In this document: piece after piece, positions 21,743 to 30,067 of the stretch
How positions within the stretch are numbered: the first letter of the stretch is position 1
Layout: the number at the start of each line of letters is the position of its first letter
From: Spirabiliibacterium mucosae
GTDB taxonomy: Bacteria; Pseudomonadota; Gammaproteobacteria; Enterobacterales; Pasteurellaceae
Assembly: GCF_014884965.1 (NCBI RefSeq)
Contig: NZ_JABTBO010000003.1
Location: 1 to 64,000 of the forward strand
DNA length: 64,000 bases
Direction of reading: 5' to 3'
Notes under the pieces: generated by a model
What the model saw: the letters and a program-made list of their open reading frames with translations, nothing else
The model's database searches: none
What the model was told of the DNA's origin: nothing
Made by a program: the position numbers and the translations under genes

Positions 21743-22704
21743 TGCTCGATTTCAACCCGTTTTATCAACAAATCGCCAGCACCGCACTTTGCCGCTGGTT
21801 AGAAACGCTGCCCGCGCAACTGCGCCACTGGCAGGCCAACACCCACGGCGAGTTTGCCAAATGGTGCAAAGTGCTGGACTTCTTACCCGTGCGCGAGTGC
21901 GAAATTGATCTTAAAAGTGCGGTCAGCGCGCGTGCCAAAACCGCACTTTCAGCCGGCGAAACCCAACAACTGCGCCACCATTTAAGCCAGCTCAAGCCGT
22001 GGCGCAAGGGGCCTTATGATTTATTGGGCGTGTATATTGATTGCGAATGGCGCAGCGATTTCAAGTGGGAGCGCGTCAAACCGCACTTAAGCCCCCTGGC
22101 GGGGCGCACGGTGCTGGATGTCGGCTGCGGCAGTGGCTATCATATGTGGCGCATGGTCGGCGAAGGCGCCGAGCTGGTGGTGGGGATTGACCCAACGGAG
22201 CTGTTTTTATGCCAGTTTGAAGTGGTGCGAAAACTGCTTGGCAATGACCGCCGCGCGCACCTCATCCCGCTGGGCATTGAGCAAATGCAGCCGCTGGGCG
22301 CGTTCGACACCGTGTTTTCAATGGGCGTGCTCTATCACCGCAAATCGCCGCTTGAGCACCTCTCGCAATTGCGCGATCAGCTCACCACCGGTGGCGAATT
22401 GGTGCTCGAAACCTTGATTATCGACGGCGATGAAAACGCAGTACTCGTGCCGCCAGGGCGTTATGGCAAAATGAAAAACGTCTATTTTATCCCGTCTGTC
22501 GCCGCACTCACCGTGTGGCTTGAAAAGTGCGGTTTTCACAATGTGCGCTGCGTGGATGTGGCCGCCACCACGCCGGATGAGCAGCGCGCCACCGAGTGGG
22601 TCGGCAAAGAAAGCCTCATCGACTTTTTAGACCCCACCGACCCAACACGCACCGTTGAAGGCCACCCCGCGCCAAAACGCGCAGTGCTGATTGCAACCAA
22701 GTAG
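21742..22704 (+). CDS. cmoB: tRNA U34 carboxymethyltransferase
   Basis: Uses carboxy-SAM from CmoA to complete cmo5U34. Length 320 residues. Motifs: [20 protein letters not shown], then [15 protein letters not shown] (about 125-139) and [16 protein letters not shown]. An odd point is the stretch at 21914-21951, where two inverted uptake signals lie inside the coding sequence and alter an N-terminal linker ([15 protein letters not shown]) without breaking the frame. Confidence 0.96.
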
Positions 22705-22710
22705 GCTTGT

Positions 22711-23124
22711 ATGACAAAACCATTAGAAACCCGCGCCGATATTGAGCGGTTGGTCAATGCCTTTTACGACAAAGTGCTCGCCGATGAGCGCATTGGCTAT
22801 GTTTTTCAGCACATTGTCGGGCGCCATTGGCAAAAGCATTTGGAGAAGATGTATCGCTTTTGGGCCTCGGTGCTGCTCGGTGAAGAGAGCTATCAGGGCA
22901 ACCCGATGCTCACCCACATCAAACTGCACAAGCGCCAACCGCTCAATGAAGCGATGTTTGACGTGTGGCTGGCGCTGTGGCAAGAGACCGTAAATGAACT
23001 GTTTGACGGTGAAAAGGCCGAGGAGGCGCTGTTTCGTGCCCAGTCGATCAAAACCTTGATGACTCAGCGCGTGCTCAGCGATGAGCTACCGCACTTTATG
23101 CAGCGCATTCGCGTGGGGAAATAA
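22711..23124 (+). CDS. group III truncated hemoglobin
   Basis: Small heme protein of 137 residues with a 2/2 globin fold. The N-terminal helix (DIERLVNAFYDKVLADERIGYVF) and the likely proximal histidine in LTHIKLHKRQPL fit group III (ctb-type) globins, which bind oxygen or nitric oxide. It starts six bases after cmoB and is followed by tag, so it is probably read from the cmoA promoter. Heme ligation is inferred from the family. Confidence 0.85.
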   Translation: MTKPLETRADIERLVNAFYDKVLADERIGYVFQHIVGRHWQKHLEKMYRFWASVLLGEESYQGNPMLTHIKLHKRQPLNEAMFDVWLALWQETVNELFDGEKAEEALFRAQSIKTLMTQRVLSDELPHFMQRIRVGK

Positions 23125-23125
23125 C

Positions 23126-23683
23126 ATGGGCGAAACCTATTGCGACTACGTGTTGGCGCACCGCGATGATGCGCTCAATCGCGACTATCACGACCATCAC
23201 TACGGTTTCCCCATCACCGACGACAACGCCCTGTTTGAGCGCTTGGTGCTAGAGATTAACCAAGCGGGCTTGAGTTGGGTATTGATGCTCAAAAAACAAG
23301 CTCACTTTCGCCGCGCTTACGCTCATTTTGATATCGCGCAGGTGGCGGCATTTGATGACGATGACAAAGTGCGGTTGCTGGCCGACAGCGGCATTATTCG
23401 CAACCGTTTGAAAATCGATGCCGCCATTTATAACGCGCAGCAAATTTTGGCTATCCAAGCCGAATGTGGCTCGTTCAAAGCCTGGCTTGATGCCCACCAC
23501 CCGCAATCGCTGGCGCAGTGGGTTAAACTGTTCAAGCGCCATTTTAAATTTGTCGGTGGCGAGATTGTCAACGAATTTTTAACCAGCTGCGGCTACCTTG
23601 AAGGCGCCCACCAGCCCCACTGCCCGATTTATGCCAAAATCAGCGCGCTGTCGCCGCCGTGGCAAGGTGCTGGCAGAAAATAA
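23126..23683 (+). CDS. tag: DNA-3-methyladenine glycosylase I
   Basis: Base-excision enzyme that removes 3-methyladenine from DNA. The ATG at 23126 is one base after the globin stop. The 185-residue protein has the Tag pattern: Cys near residue 6 (ETYCDYVL), YHDHHYGFPITDDNALFE, and EGAHQPHCPIY at the C-terminus, supplying the His/Cys pairs of the family's zinc site. The usual EWG of the YHDxEWG motif reads HYG, a conservative oddity also seen in some relatives. Confidence 0.9.
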   Translation: MGETYCDYVLAHRDDALNRDYHDHHYGFPITDDNALFERLVLEINQAGLSWVLMLKKQAHFRRAYAHFDIAQVAAFDDDDKVRLLADSGIIRNRLKIDAAIYNAQQILAIQAECGSFKAWLDAHHPQSLAQWVKLFKRHFKFVGGEIVNEFLTSCGYLEGAHQPHCPIYAKISALSPPWQGAGRK

Positions 23684-23724
23684 TAATCGGCGTAAAATAA
23701 AGGCAAACAGCTTAGGAGCAGATT

Positions 23725-24552
23725 ATGCATTTAGATTATCAATTATTAAAACTCAACCAACAAATTCACCCCAACTTGAGCCTGCGCAGCGTGGGCGAAA
23801 TCCCTGTGCTGGTGCTTGAGCACGCCGTGGGCAAAGCCGCCATTTCCCTACAAGGCGCGCAATTGCTAAGCTGGCAACCGCACTTTGCCAAACACGATGT
23901 GATTTGGCTCAGCGACAGCGAGCCGTTTAAACAAGGCAGCGCCATTCGCGGCGGCGTGCCGGTGTGCTACCCGTGGTTTGGCCGCCATGGCGAGCCAATG
24001 CACGGCTATGCGCGGGTGTCAATGTGGCAACTGACCGCGTGGCAAGTGGACGAAGACGCCGTGAGCCTGACCTTTTGCTTGTTTGACGAGCACCATTTGG
24101 TGGAAGCCAAGCTTGAGATGATTTTCACCGAGCAATGCCGCTTGCGCTTTACCCATTACGGCGTGGAGCCAGCCGAGGCGGCGCTGCACACCTATTACAA
24201 CATTGGGGATATCACACAAACCACGCTGTTTGGCCTGCCAGATGAAGCGTTCAGCAACGCACAGCAGCAAACGTTCAGCGTCAACTCACCGCTGATGCTT
24301 GACGGCGCCTTTGATGCGATTTTCACCGCCGATCAGCAAATCACCCACATCGACGACAAAGCCCAAGGCCGCATTGTGGAAGTTGAGCACATCAACGCCT
24401 CGGATATTGTGGTGTGGAACCCGTGGGAGAATACGCCAAGCCAAATGCGCCCTGAAGGGTATAAAACCATGATTTGCGTGGAAACGGCGCGCATCCGCCA
24501 CAAACTGGTGCAAAAAGAGGTGATGGAAGCGGTCATCCGCGTGCAGCGCTAG
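23725..24552 (+). CDS. yeaD: D-hexose-6-phosphate mutarotase (YeaD family)
   Basis: Aldose-1-epimerase-like enzyme that interconverts anomers of hexose 6-phosphates. The 275 residues include IRGGVPVCYPWFGRHGEPMHGYAR (about 72-95) with catalytic-region His, and VVWNPWENTPSQM near the C-terminus where the base Glu of this family lies. Preceded by TTAGGAG. Ends converge with the next gene, overlapping by four bases. Confidence 0.88.
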   Translation: MHLDYQLLKLNQQIHPNLSLRSVGEIPVLVLEHAVGKAAISLQGAQLLSWQPHFAKHDVIWLSDSEPFKQGSAIRGGVPVCYPWFGRHGEPMHGYARVSMWQLTAWQVDEDAVSLTFCLFDEHHLVEAKLEMIFTEQCRLRFTHYGVEPAEAALHTYYNIGDITQTTLFGLPDEAFSNAQQQTFSVNSPLMLDGAFDAIFTADQQITHIDDKAQGRIVEVEHINASDIVVWNPWENTPSQMRPEGYKTMICVETARIRHKLVQKEVMEAVIRVQR

Positions 24553-25232
24553 AGAGCATCAAAGTGCGGTTGCACTTGAAGGCTGACCGCACTTGGCATT
24601 TTTTGGGCGTGCAATGCGCCGTGTTGCCATTCAAACGCCTGCACGGGCAATGGCGCGCCTTGATGAAACAGCGCGAGATAAAACGGCAACTCGGCATAAA
24701 AGCGCGCGCAGCCTGCTGGCGCAAAGGGCGTGCTGATTGTTTGTTGCACAGGGTCGTGCACCACGCTGTGTAATTTTGCAATGCCCACGCCTTGCGATTT
24801 CAACACCGCCTCACGCAGGCACCAGGCTTGATAAAACGCCGCCTGTTGGTCCGCGCTGTGCGCCCACCAGTGATATTCAGCCTCATCACCAATATGCGCA
24901 ATTAACTCGCCAAACGCGCGCATTTTGGGCTGCTCGATATCGACCCCAACCGCACTTTGCTCGCCACCGCACATCAACGCCACCGCCAGCCACGGCCCAG
25001 AATGGCTGATGTTGAAATCCACCCCGCTTACCCCCGCGAAATAGGGCCGGCCGGTGGCGGTGCGCGTGATGCTCTCTGTCAATTTAGGCGATAAGCATGA
25101 TTGCGCCAACAAGGCGCGCAACACAACCGGCGAGAGCGCACGGCACGCGCTGCGCTGCTCGCGCTTGTCGTTATGCTGGCCTGCGTGCGCCCACGCCAGC
25201 AGCAATTTGGGTGTGTGATCAATGACAGCCAT
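24549..25232 (-). CDS. 4'-phosphopantetheinyl transferase, Sfp type
   Basis: Transfers the pantetheine arm of CoA to carrier proteins. The 227-residue length and motifs match Sfp/EntD types: NISHSG (about 74-79), the Mg-binding VGVDIEQP (about 94-101), and AWCLREAVLKSQG, the WxxKEA box with Arg in place of the first Lys. Whether it serves the fatty-acid ACP, a siderophore synthetase or another pathway is not visible; no synthase gene is in the window. Two uptake signals lie inside its 3' end. Confidence 0.85.
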   Translation of the reverse strand: MAVIDHTPKLLLAWAHAGQHNDKREQRSACRALSPVVLRALLAQSCLSPKLTESITRTATGRPYFAGVSGVDFNISHSGPWLAVALMCGGEQSAVGVDIEQPKMRAFGELIAHIGDEAEYHWWAHSADQQAAFYQAWCLREAVLKSQGVGIAKLHSVVHDPVQQTISTPFAPAGCARFYAELPFYLALFHQGAPLPVQAFEWQHGALHAQKMPSAVSLQVQPHFDAL

Positions 25233-25284
25233 GGTGAATTTGGGTAGACTAACGGTATCGATATTGTAGCGGTATTTTCAACAA

Positions 25285-25995
25285 ATGACGAGCAGCCCCA
25301 ACACCCCTCAACCGTGGCCGAGATTATTGCGTTTAACCTTGCCGATCGCGATGGGCTATTATGCCGCGGGCATCGCCTATGGCATTTTGGCCATCAGCGC
25401 AGGGCTGCCTAGTTGGCTTGCCATCGCGTTAAGCGTGGTGGTGTTTTCAGGGGCGGCGCAATATGCCGCTATCCCGTTGTTTGTCGCGGGCGCGGGCTTT
25501 TTCCCTTTGGTGGTGAGCACCTTTTTCATCAGCCTGCGCCATGTGTTTTACACCCTCGCGCTGCATCCCGATTTGCCTGAAAAAGGCTTAAAACGCTGGT
25601 ATAGCGCGCTGGCCTTGACCGATGAAAACTACGCGCTGCTGTCGATTCAATCCCGCGCGGAGCGTCAAGCCAACATTGTGCGCGTGAATTTGCTCTGTCA
25701 GTTTTATTGGGTCAGCGCCAGTGCTATTGGCGTGTTGCTGGGCAATCAATTTGCCAATGTGATACCGCACTTGGACTTCGCTCTCCCGTGTCTGTTTGCC
25801 ATTTTGGCCTATGAGCAATTCCGTCAAGCACAGCAGTGGCTGCCGTTTTTGCTTGCGGCGGTGAGCTTTTTAGCCGCCAAGGTGCTGCTGCCCAACTGGC
25901 CGATGCTCGGCGCGGTGATGCTGTGTGCGCTGATGATTTTGCTTCGCTACCGCCACCAACAACGCCAGTTATTAAAAGGGGGCGCTAATGACTAG
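25285..25995 (+). CDS. azlC: branched-chain amino acid exporter large subunit, AzlC family
   Basis: Inner-membrane protein of 236 residues with about eight hydrophobic segments. Family motifs: PIAMGYYAAGIAYGILA (about 20-36), FSGAAQYAAIPLF, and SLRHVFYTLAL. Partner of AzlD; together they export branched-chain amino acids or their analogues. The last eight bases overlap azlD. Confidence 0.88.
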   Translation: MTSSPNTPQPWPRLLRLTLPIAMGYYAAGIAYGILAISAGLPSWLAIALSVVVFSGAAQYAAIPLFVAGAGFFPLVVSTFFISLRHVFYTLALHPDLPEKGLKRWYSALALTDENYALLSIQSRAERQANIVRVNLLCQFYWVSASAIGVLLGNQFANVIPHLDFALPCLFAILAYEQFRQAQQWLPFLLAAVSFLAAKVLLPNWPMLGAVMLCALMILLRYRHQQRQLLKGGAND

Positions 25996-26308
25996 CCTTG
26001 ACACCCTCATCACGCTGGCGGGCATGTGTGGCGCCATGGTCATCTGCCGCGGCTTGCCGTTGCTGCTGCCAGGGAGTTGGCTGCAAACCCGCTGGCTGCA
26101 AGCGCTCAACCAAATGCTGCCGCTGTGCATTATGCTGATTTTGCTGTTAAGTAGCCTCAGCCTGCCCGCGCTTTCAGGCGACTGGCTGCCCTTTGTGCGT
26201 GAGCTGCTCGCACTCGGCATAGTGCTGCTGACGTATCGCCTCTGGCGCAACACCTTGTTGAGCGTGGTGATTGGCATTGTGGCCATTAATTTGATTTATC
26301 TGCTGTAA
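25988..26308 (+). CDS. azlD: branched-chain amino acid exporter small subunit, AzlD family
   Basis: 106-residue, four-helix membrane protein. Its TRGLPLLLP-like element reads ICRGLPLLLPGSW (about 18-30), followed by ALNQMLPLCIMLILLL. GGGGGC in the azlC end supplies the ribosome site. Confidence 0.85.
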   Translation: MTSLDTLITLAGMCGAMVICRGLPLLLPGSWLQTRWLQALNQMLPLCIMLILLLSSLSLPALSGDWLPFVRELLALGIVLLTYRLWRNTLLSVVIGIVAINLIYLL

Positions 26309-26312
26309 AAAC

Positions 26313-26342
26313 AAAAGTGCGGTCAGCATGACCGCACTTTGC
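26313..26342 (+). terminator. paired uptake-signal terminator after azlD
   Basis: AAAAGTGCGGTCA, two bases apart from TGACCGCACTTT, then GCTTTTTT. A third copy follows at 26349. Confidence 0.75.
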
Positions 26343-26370
26343 TTTTTTACCGCACTTTTGCTTTTTTGGC

Positions 26371-27726
26371 TTAACGCAATTTGGTTTTGACCGTCAACAA
26401 GCTGTTGAGGTGGTCAAGATCGCTTTGATCAAGCGTGCCTTGCAGTTGGCGCAGTTGCAACTCCAACAACAGATATTGATAACGCGCTTGCGAAAGTTGG
26501 CGCTGTGCGTTGTGGCGGTTGCGCGTGGCGGTGAGCACATCAAGCACGGTGCGAGTGCCCGCGTCATACCCTTCGCGCGTGGCGTTGTAAGCGCTGTTGG
26601 AGGACACCACATATTGACGATAGGCCTTGATCGAGCTGGCGGTAGCGTTCAAGCCGTTGACGGTTGAGCGGATATTTTTCACCAAATCGCGGTGAGTGGT
26701 TTCCAACCCTTCGGCGCTGCTGACATAGGCGTGTTGCTGTTGGCGCACTTGCGAGCTGGTGCGCCCGCCGGTGTAAAGCGGCACAGAGACTTCAACGCCG
26801 ATGGAGGCTTGATCCAACGTGTGATCTGGGATGCCGTAATTGGCCGCGCGCGGCAAGCGGGAATTAGTTCGATTAAGCCCTGCCACCAAGTTGACCGTTG
26901 GCAAATGGCCACTTTCCGCCACTTTAATGCCCTCTTTGGCCAGTTCTTTGGCCATTTTATAGTAGGTCAAAGTCAAGTTGCGTGTTTCGCCTGTTTGGAT
27001 GTATTGCGCCGGGTCACCATAGTTTTTGGTTTTAAACTTGGCGGTGTTCAATTTGTTCAGCTGGGTTGGGTAGTCACCTGTGATGGAGGCGAGGTTTTCA
27101 ATGCTGTTGTCCACCGCGTTTTGTGCCGCGATTTCGCTCGCCACCACGCTGTCGAACTGGGCGCGCGCTTCATTTACGTCGGTGATCGCCACCAAGCCGA
27201 CTTGATAGAGCTGGTTGGTGTCTTTCAGTTGATTTTGCACGGCGCGTTTTTCAGCACGCACGGAATCGAGCGCATCCAAACTGGTGAGCACTTCAATGTA
27301 GGCTGCCGCCACACGATAAAGCAGATTTTGCTGCACCGCTTGGTAGGACACCTCCGCTTGTTGCGAGGCCTTTTCTTGCAACGAGAGGTTGCGCCACAAG
27401 CTCATGTTAAACAGCGATTGGCTCAAGTTCAGCCCAACACTGAAAGTGCGGTTTTGGTTGAAACTGTTGTCGGTGTAATGGCCGCGATCGCTACTGTGAT
27501 CGATATAACGGCTAGTGCTAGCACTGCCTTTGGCTGAGAGTTGCGGCAGCAGCGCGCCTTTGGCCTGCTCGCGGCCTTCTTTGACTTGCAGGCTATCTGC
27601 CAAGGCCTTTTTCACCACAGGGTCGCTCACTTTGGCTTTTTCATAGGCCTGAGATAAAGTGGTTGCCAGCGCAGACTGTGCCAAACCTAACAGCAGCACA
27701 CTTGCCAGCACACGCATTTTGTTCAT
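26371..27726 (-). CDS. tolC: outer-membrane efflux channel TolC
   Basis: Trimeric channel that joins inner-membrane pumps to the outside. The 451-residue precursor has a signal peptide (cleavage likely after SALA at 19-22) and the duplicated helical repeats of the family; NLSQSLFNMSLWRNL and VSVPLYTGGRTSSQVR are the two outer-membrane barrel strands. No pump genes are adjacent, so it is probably shared by several exporters. An operator-like repeat lies upstream. Confidence 0.92.
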   Translation of the reverse strand: MNKMRVLASVLLLGLAQSALATTLSQAYEKAKVSDPVVKKALADSLQVKEGREQAKGALLPQLSAKGSASTSRYIDHSSDRGHYTDNSFNQNRTFSVGLNLSQSLFNMSLWRNLSLQEKASQQAEVSYQAVQQNLLYRVAAAYIEVLTSLDALDSVRAEKRAVQNQLKDTNQLYQVGLVAITDVNEARAQFDSVVASEIAAQNAVDNSIENLASITGDYPTQLNKLNTAKFKTKNYGDPAQYIQTGETRNLTLTYYKMAKELAKEGIKVAESGHLPTVNLVAGLNRTNSRLPRAANYGIPDHTLDQASIGVEVSVPLYTGGRTSSQVRQQQHAYVSSAEGLETTHRDLVKNIRSTVNGLNATASSIKAYRQYVVSSNSAYNATREGYDAGTRTVLDVLTATRNRHNAQRQLSQARYQYLLLELQLRQLQGTLDQSDLDHLNSLLTVKTKLR

Positions 27727-27772
27727 TATTATTCTCCGAAATTCAATTCTCTACTTATGTCATTTTGTTCTT

Positions 27773-27788
27773 ATGAACGAACGTTCAT
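27773..27788 (-). promoter_or_regulatory. TetR-family-like operator upstream of tolC
   Basis: ATGAACG, two bases, CGTTCAT: a perfect 7-bp inverted repeat with the compact spacing used by AcrR/TetR repressors. It lies 47 bases before the tolC start. No TetR gene is in the window, so the regulator would act in trans. Confidence 0.6.
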
Positions 27789-27869
27789 TTTACACAAAAA
27801 AGCGAGAAATGTAAGCAAAAATACGCAGAAATTTGGTACACTAGCGATTATTTTTTTATAGGGTGAAGC

Positions 27870-28496
27870 ATGAAAACAGCACAATTTGGCCCGCAGGATC
27901 TGCGCATTGAAAAAGAAACCCTTGTCTATGATGGGTTTTTCAAACTCTACACCATTGATTTCAAGCACAAACTCTTCGCCGGCGGCGAAAGTGGCTTGGT
28001 GCGCCGTGAGCTGCTGGATAAAGGCGAGGCTGCGGCTGTGATCGCCTACGACCCGCAGCGCGATGCGGTGGTGATGGTCGAACAAGTGCGCATTGGTGCC
28101 TATGTGGGGGATAAAACCCGCTCACCGTGGCTGCTTGAGCTGGTCGCCGGCATGGTGGAAAGTGGCGAAAAACCTGAAGAAGTCGCCAAGCGTGAGGCAC
28201 TAGAAGAGGCGGGAATCACCATTGAAGCCGTTGAGCACGTGATGAGCGTGTGGGACAGTCCAGGTGGCATCACCGAGCGCATTCATATGTTCGCCGGCAA
28301 AGTCGACACCCGCGATGTGGGCGGGCTCTATGGGCTGAGCTGCGAAAACGAAGACATTAAAGTGCATGTTATCCCGCGTGAGGAGGCCTACCAAGGCTTG
28401 CAAAACGGGCGGATTGACAACGCCATTGCGGTGATGGGCTTGCAGTGGCTGCAACTCAATTATGCCGCGTTGCAACAACGCTGGTTAAAAAAGTGA
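27870..28496 (+). CDS. nudF: ADP-ribose pyrophosphatase
   Basis: Nudix hydrolase that splits ADP-ribose to AMP and ribose 5-phosphate. The Nudix box GMVESGEKPEEVAKREALEE (about 94-113) is complete. The 208 residues match NudF length, with the RRELLDKGEAAAVIAYD strand-helix start. The same strand holds cpdA next, the common enteric pairing. Confidence 0.93.
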   Translation: MKTAQFGPQDLRIEKETLVYDGFFKLYTIDFKHKLFAGGESGLVRRELLDKGEAAAVIAYDPQRDAVVMVEQVRIGAYVGDKTRSPWLLELVAGMVESGEKPEEVAKREALEEAGITIEAVEHVMSVWDSPGGITERIHMFAGKVDTRDVGGLYGLSCENEDIKVHVIPREEAYQGLQNGRIDNAIAVMGLQWLQLNYAALQQRWLKK

Positions 28497-28632
28497 CCTA
28501 TCTCGAACTTTCAGCAAAAAAATGCTGAAAAATGTGCGGTTATACGCATTTTTGCGAGAAAGGGGCTGACTTATTCATAAAACAGATTATCTTATTTAGC
28601 GAGTCTTGTATTTTTAAAACAATAGGTGCTTT

Positions 28633-29463
28633 GTGAAAACGGCTTTTATTCACCAATCGCAAACAGCCCCCGTGCGCTTTATCCAGCTCACGGACTGCCA
28701 TTTGTTTGCCGATAAAAATGCACAACTTTTAGGGATCAACACCTTTGAAAGTTACACCGCGGTGTTAAACGAAATTAAAAACCGCACTTTTGACTTTGAA
28801 TTCATTCTTGCCACTGGTGACTTGGTGCAAGACAGCTCACGCGAGGGCTATCGCTATTTTGGTGAGGAAATCCGTGCGTTGGAAAAACCGGTTTTTTGGA
28901 TCCCGGGCAATCACGATTTCCAGCCTTATATGGTGGAAGAATTGGCGCAGTTTGCCCCGCAAATTTCGCCGCTTAAGCACATTTTAGTCAACGATCACTG
29001 GCAAATTTTGATGCTTGATAGCCAAGTGCTCAACGTGCCCCACGGCTACCTCAACCAATATCAGCTCGATTGGCTGCAAGCCAAGCTGGCGCAATACCCT
29101 GAGCGCTTCACCTTAGTGGTGCTCCACCATCACATTGTGCCAACTCGCTCGGCGTGGCTTGACCAACATAACCTACGCAATGCGTCAGAATTTTTAAGCT
29201 GCTTGAAAGGCCATGATAAGATCAAAGGCATTATTTCAGGCCATATCCACCACGCGATGGACAGCCAATGGTTTGACTACCCGGTGATGACCACGCCGTC
29301 GACGTGCATTCAGTTTAAATCCGACAGCTACAACTTCAGCCTAGGTGTGATGCCACCAGGCTGGCGCGAGTTCACCCTTTATGAAGACGGGCGGGTGGAA
29401 ACGCAAGTCCAGCGCATTGCCGACAACCTCTTTGTGCCTGACTTGAACATTTCAGGTTATTAA
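28633..29463 (+). CDS. cpdA: 3',5'-cyclic AMP phosphodiesterase
   Basis: Metallophosphoesterase that breaks down cAMP. All five metal motifs are visible: QLTDCHLF, ATGDLVQD, PGNHDF, LHHHIVP and SGHIHHA. I read the GTG at 28633 as start, with AGGTG six bases before it. It carries 276 residues. As the window has CRP-like sites at gapA and cstA, this gene could tune them through cAMP, which is an inference. Confidence 0.93.
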   Translation: MKTAFIHQSQTAPVRFIQLTDCHLFADKNAQLLGINTFESYTAVLNEIKNRTFDFEFILATGDLVQDSSREGYRYFGEEIRALEKPVFWIPGNHDFQPYMVEELAQFAPQISPLKHILVNDHWQILMLDSQVLNVPHGYLNQYQLDWLQAKLAQYPERFTLVVLHHHIVPTRSAWLDQHNLRNASEFLSCLKGHDKIKGIISGHIHHAMDSQWFDYPVMTTPSTCIQFKSDSYNFSLGVMPPGWREFTLYEDGRVETQVQRIADNLFVPDLNISGY

Positions 29464-29467
29464 GCAC

Positions 29468-29498
29468 AAAAAACCGCACTTTCAAAGTGCGGTTTTTC
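29468..29498 (+). terminator. uptake-signal hairpin, bidirectional
   Basis: AAAAACCGCACTTT, one base, AAAGTGCGGTTTTT: 14-bp perfect stem between the convergent cpdA and dsbB genes. Confidence 0.85.
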
Positions 29499-29521
29499 GT
29501 TATCTCAATATCTCAATTGAA

Positions 29522-30058
29522 TTAGCGAAACAGTGAACGGCTGCTCACGCGGTGGCGTTTAAATTGGCTCAACGCCACGAGGGCGAAAATCGCGATATAC
29601 ATCGCAAACACCACAATCAGCCATTGCGGCATTGAAAAGCCCAACCATTGCCATTTGATTTCACTGCAAGGGCCGCTGGCTTGGAACACCTGCGGCAGCC
29701 ATTGGTCCAACGGCAATGTTTTCGGGAATTGCACCGTCAACGGGCATTGATTCCAAGGTGCGGGGTTGAGCTGAAAATCGACATGTTTGATCGCCAGCAG
29801 CAAGCCCTTCACCGCGCTGAAAAGCCCCAAGGCGAGTGCCAAAAGGCGCACCACCAACCAACGGGGTGCGAGCCACCCAAGCAAACCGGCCAGCGCAATG
29901 CCTGCAAACGCCACGCGTTCATAAATGCACATCACGCATGGGTCGAGTTGTTTGATATGTTGGAAATACAACCCCACACCTTCAAAGGCCAGCGCAGAGA
30001 GCAAAACCAAAAACCAACTAAAACGGCCAAGAGAAATTCGCTTGAGATAACCTAACAT
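29522..30058 (-). CDS. dsbB: disulfide bond formation protein DsbB
   Basis: Four-helix inner-membrane quinone reductase that re-oxidises DsbA. Both cysteine pairs sit where expected: C41-x2-C44 (DPCVMC) and C105/C131, matching E. coli C41/C44/C104/C130. 178 residues. It follows nhaB by nine bases on the same strand, as in enterics. Confidence 0.94.
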   Translation of the reverse strand: MLGYLKRISLGRFSWFLVLLSALAFEGVGLYFQHIKQLDPCVMCIYERVAFAGIALAGLLGWLAPRWLVVRLLALALGLFSAVKGLLLAIKHVDFQLNPAPWNQCPLTVQFPKTLPLDQWLPQVFQASGPCSEIKWQWLGFSMPQWLIVVFAMYIAIFALVALSQFKRHRVSSRSLFR

Positions 30059-30067
30059 TCACTATCC

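Noticed and set aside
26692..27537. 281-codon open frame on the plus strand
   Set aside because: Antisense shadow of tolC.
28510..28531. TTTCAGCA/TGCTGAAA hairpin after nudF
   Set aside because: Followed by A-rich rather than T-rich sequence on the plus strand; not convincing as a terminator.
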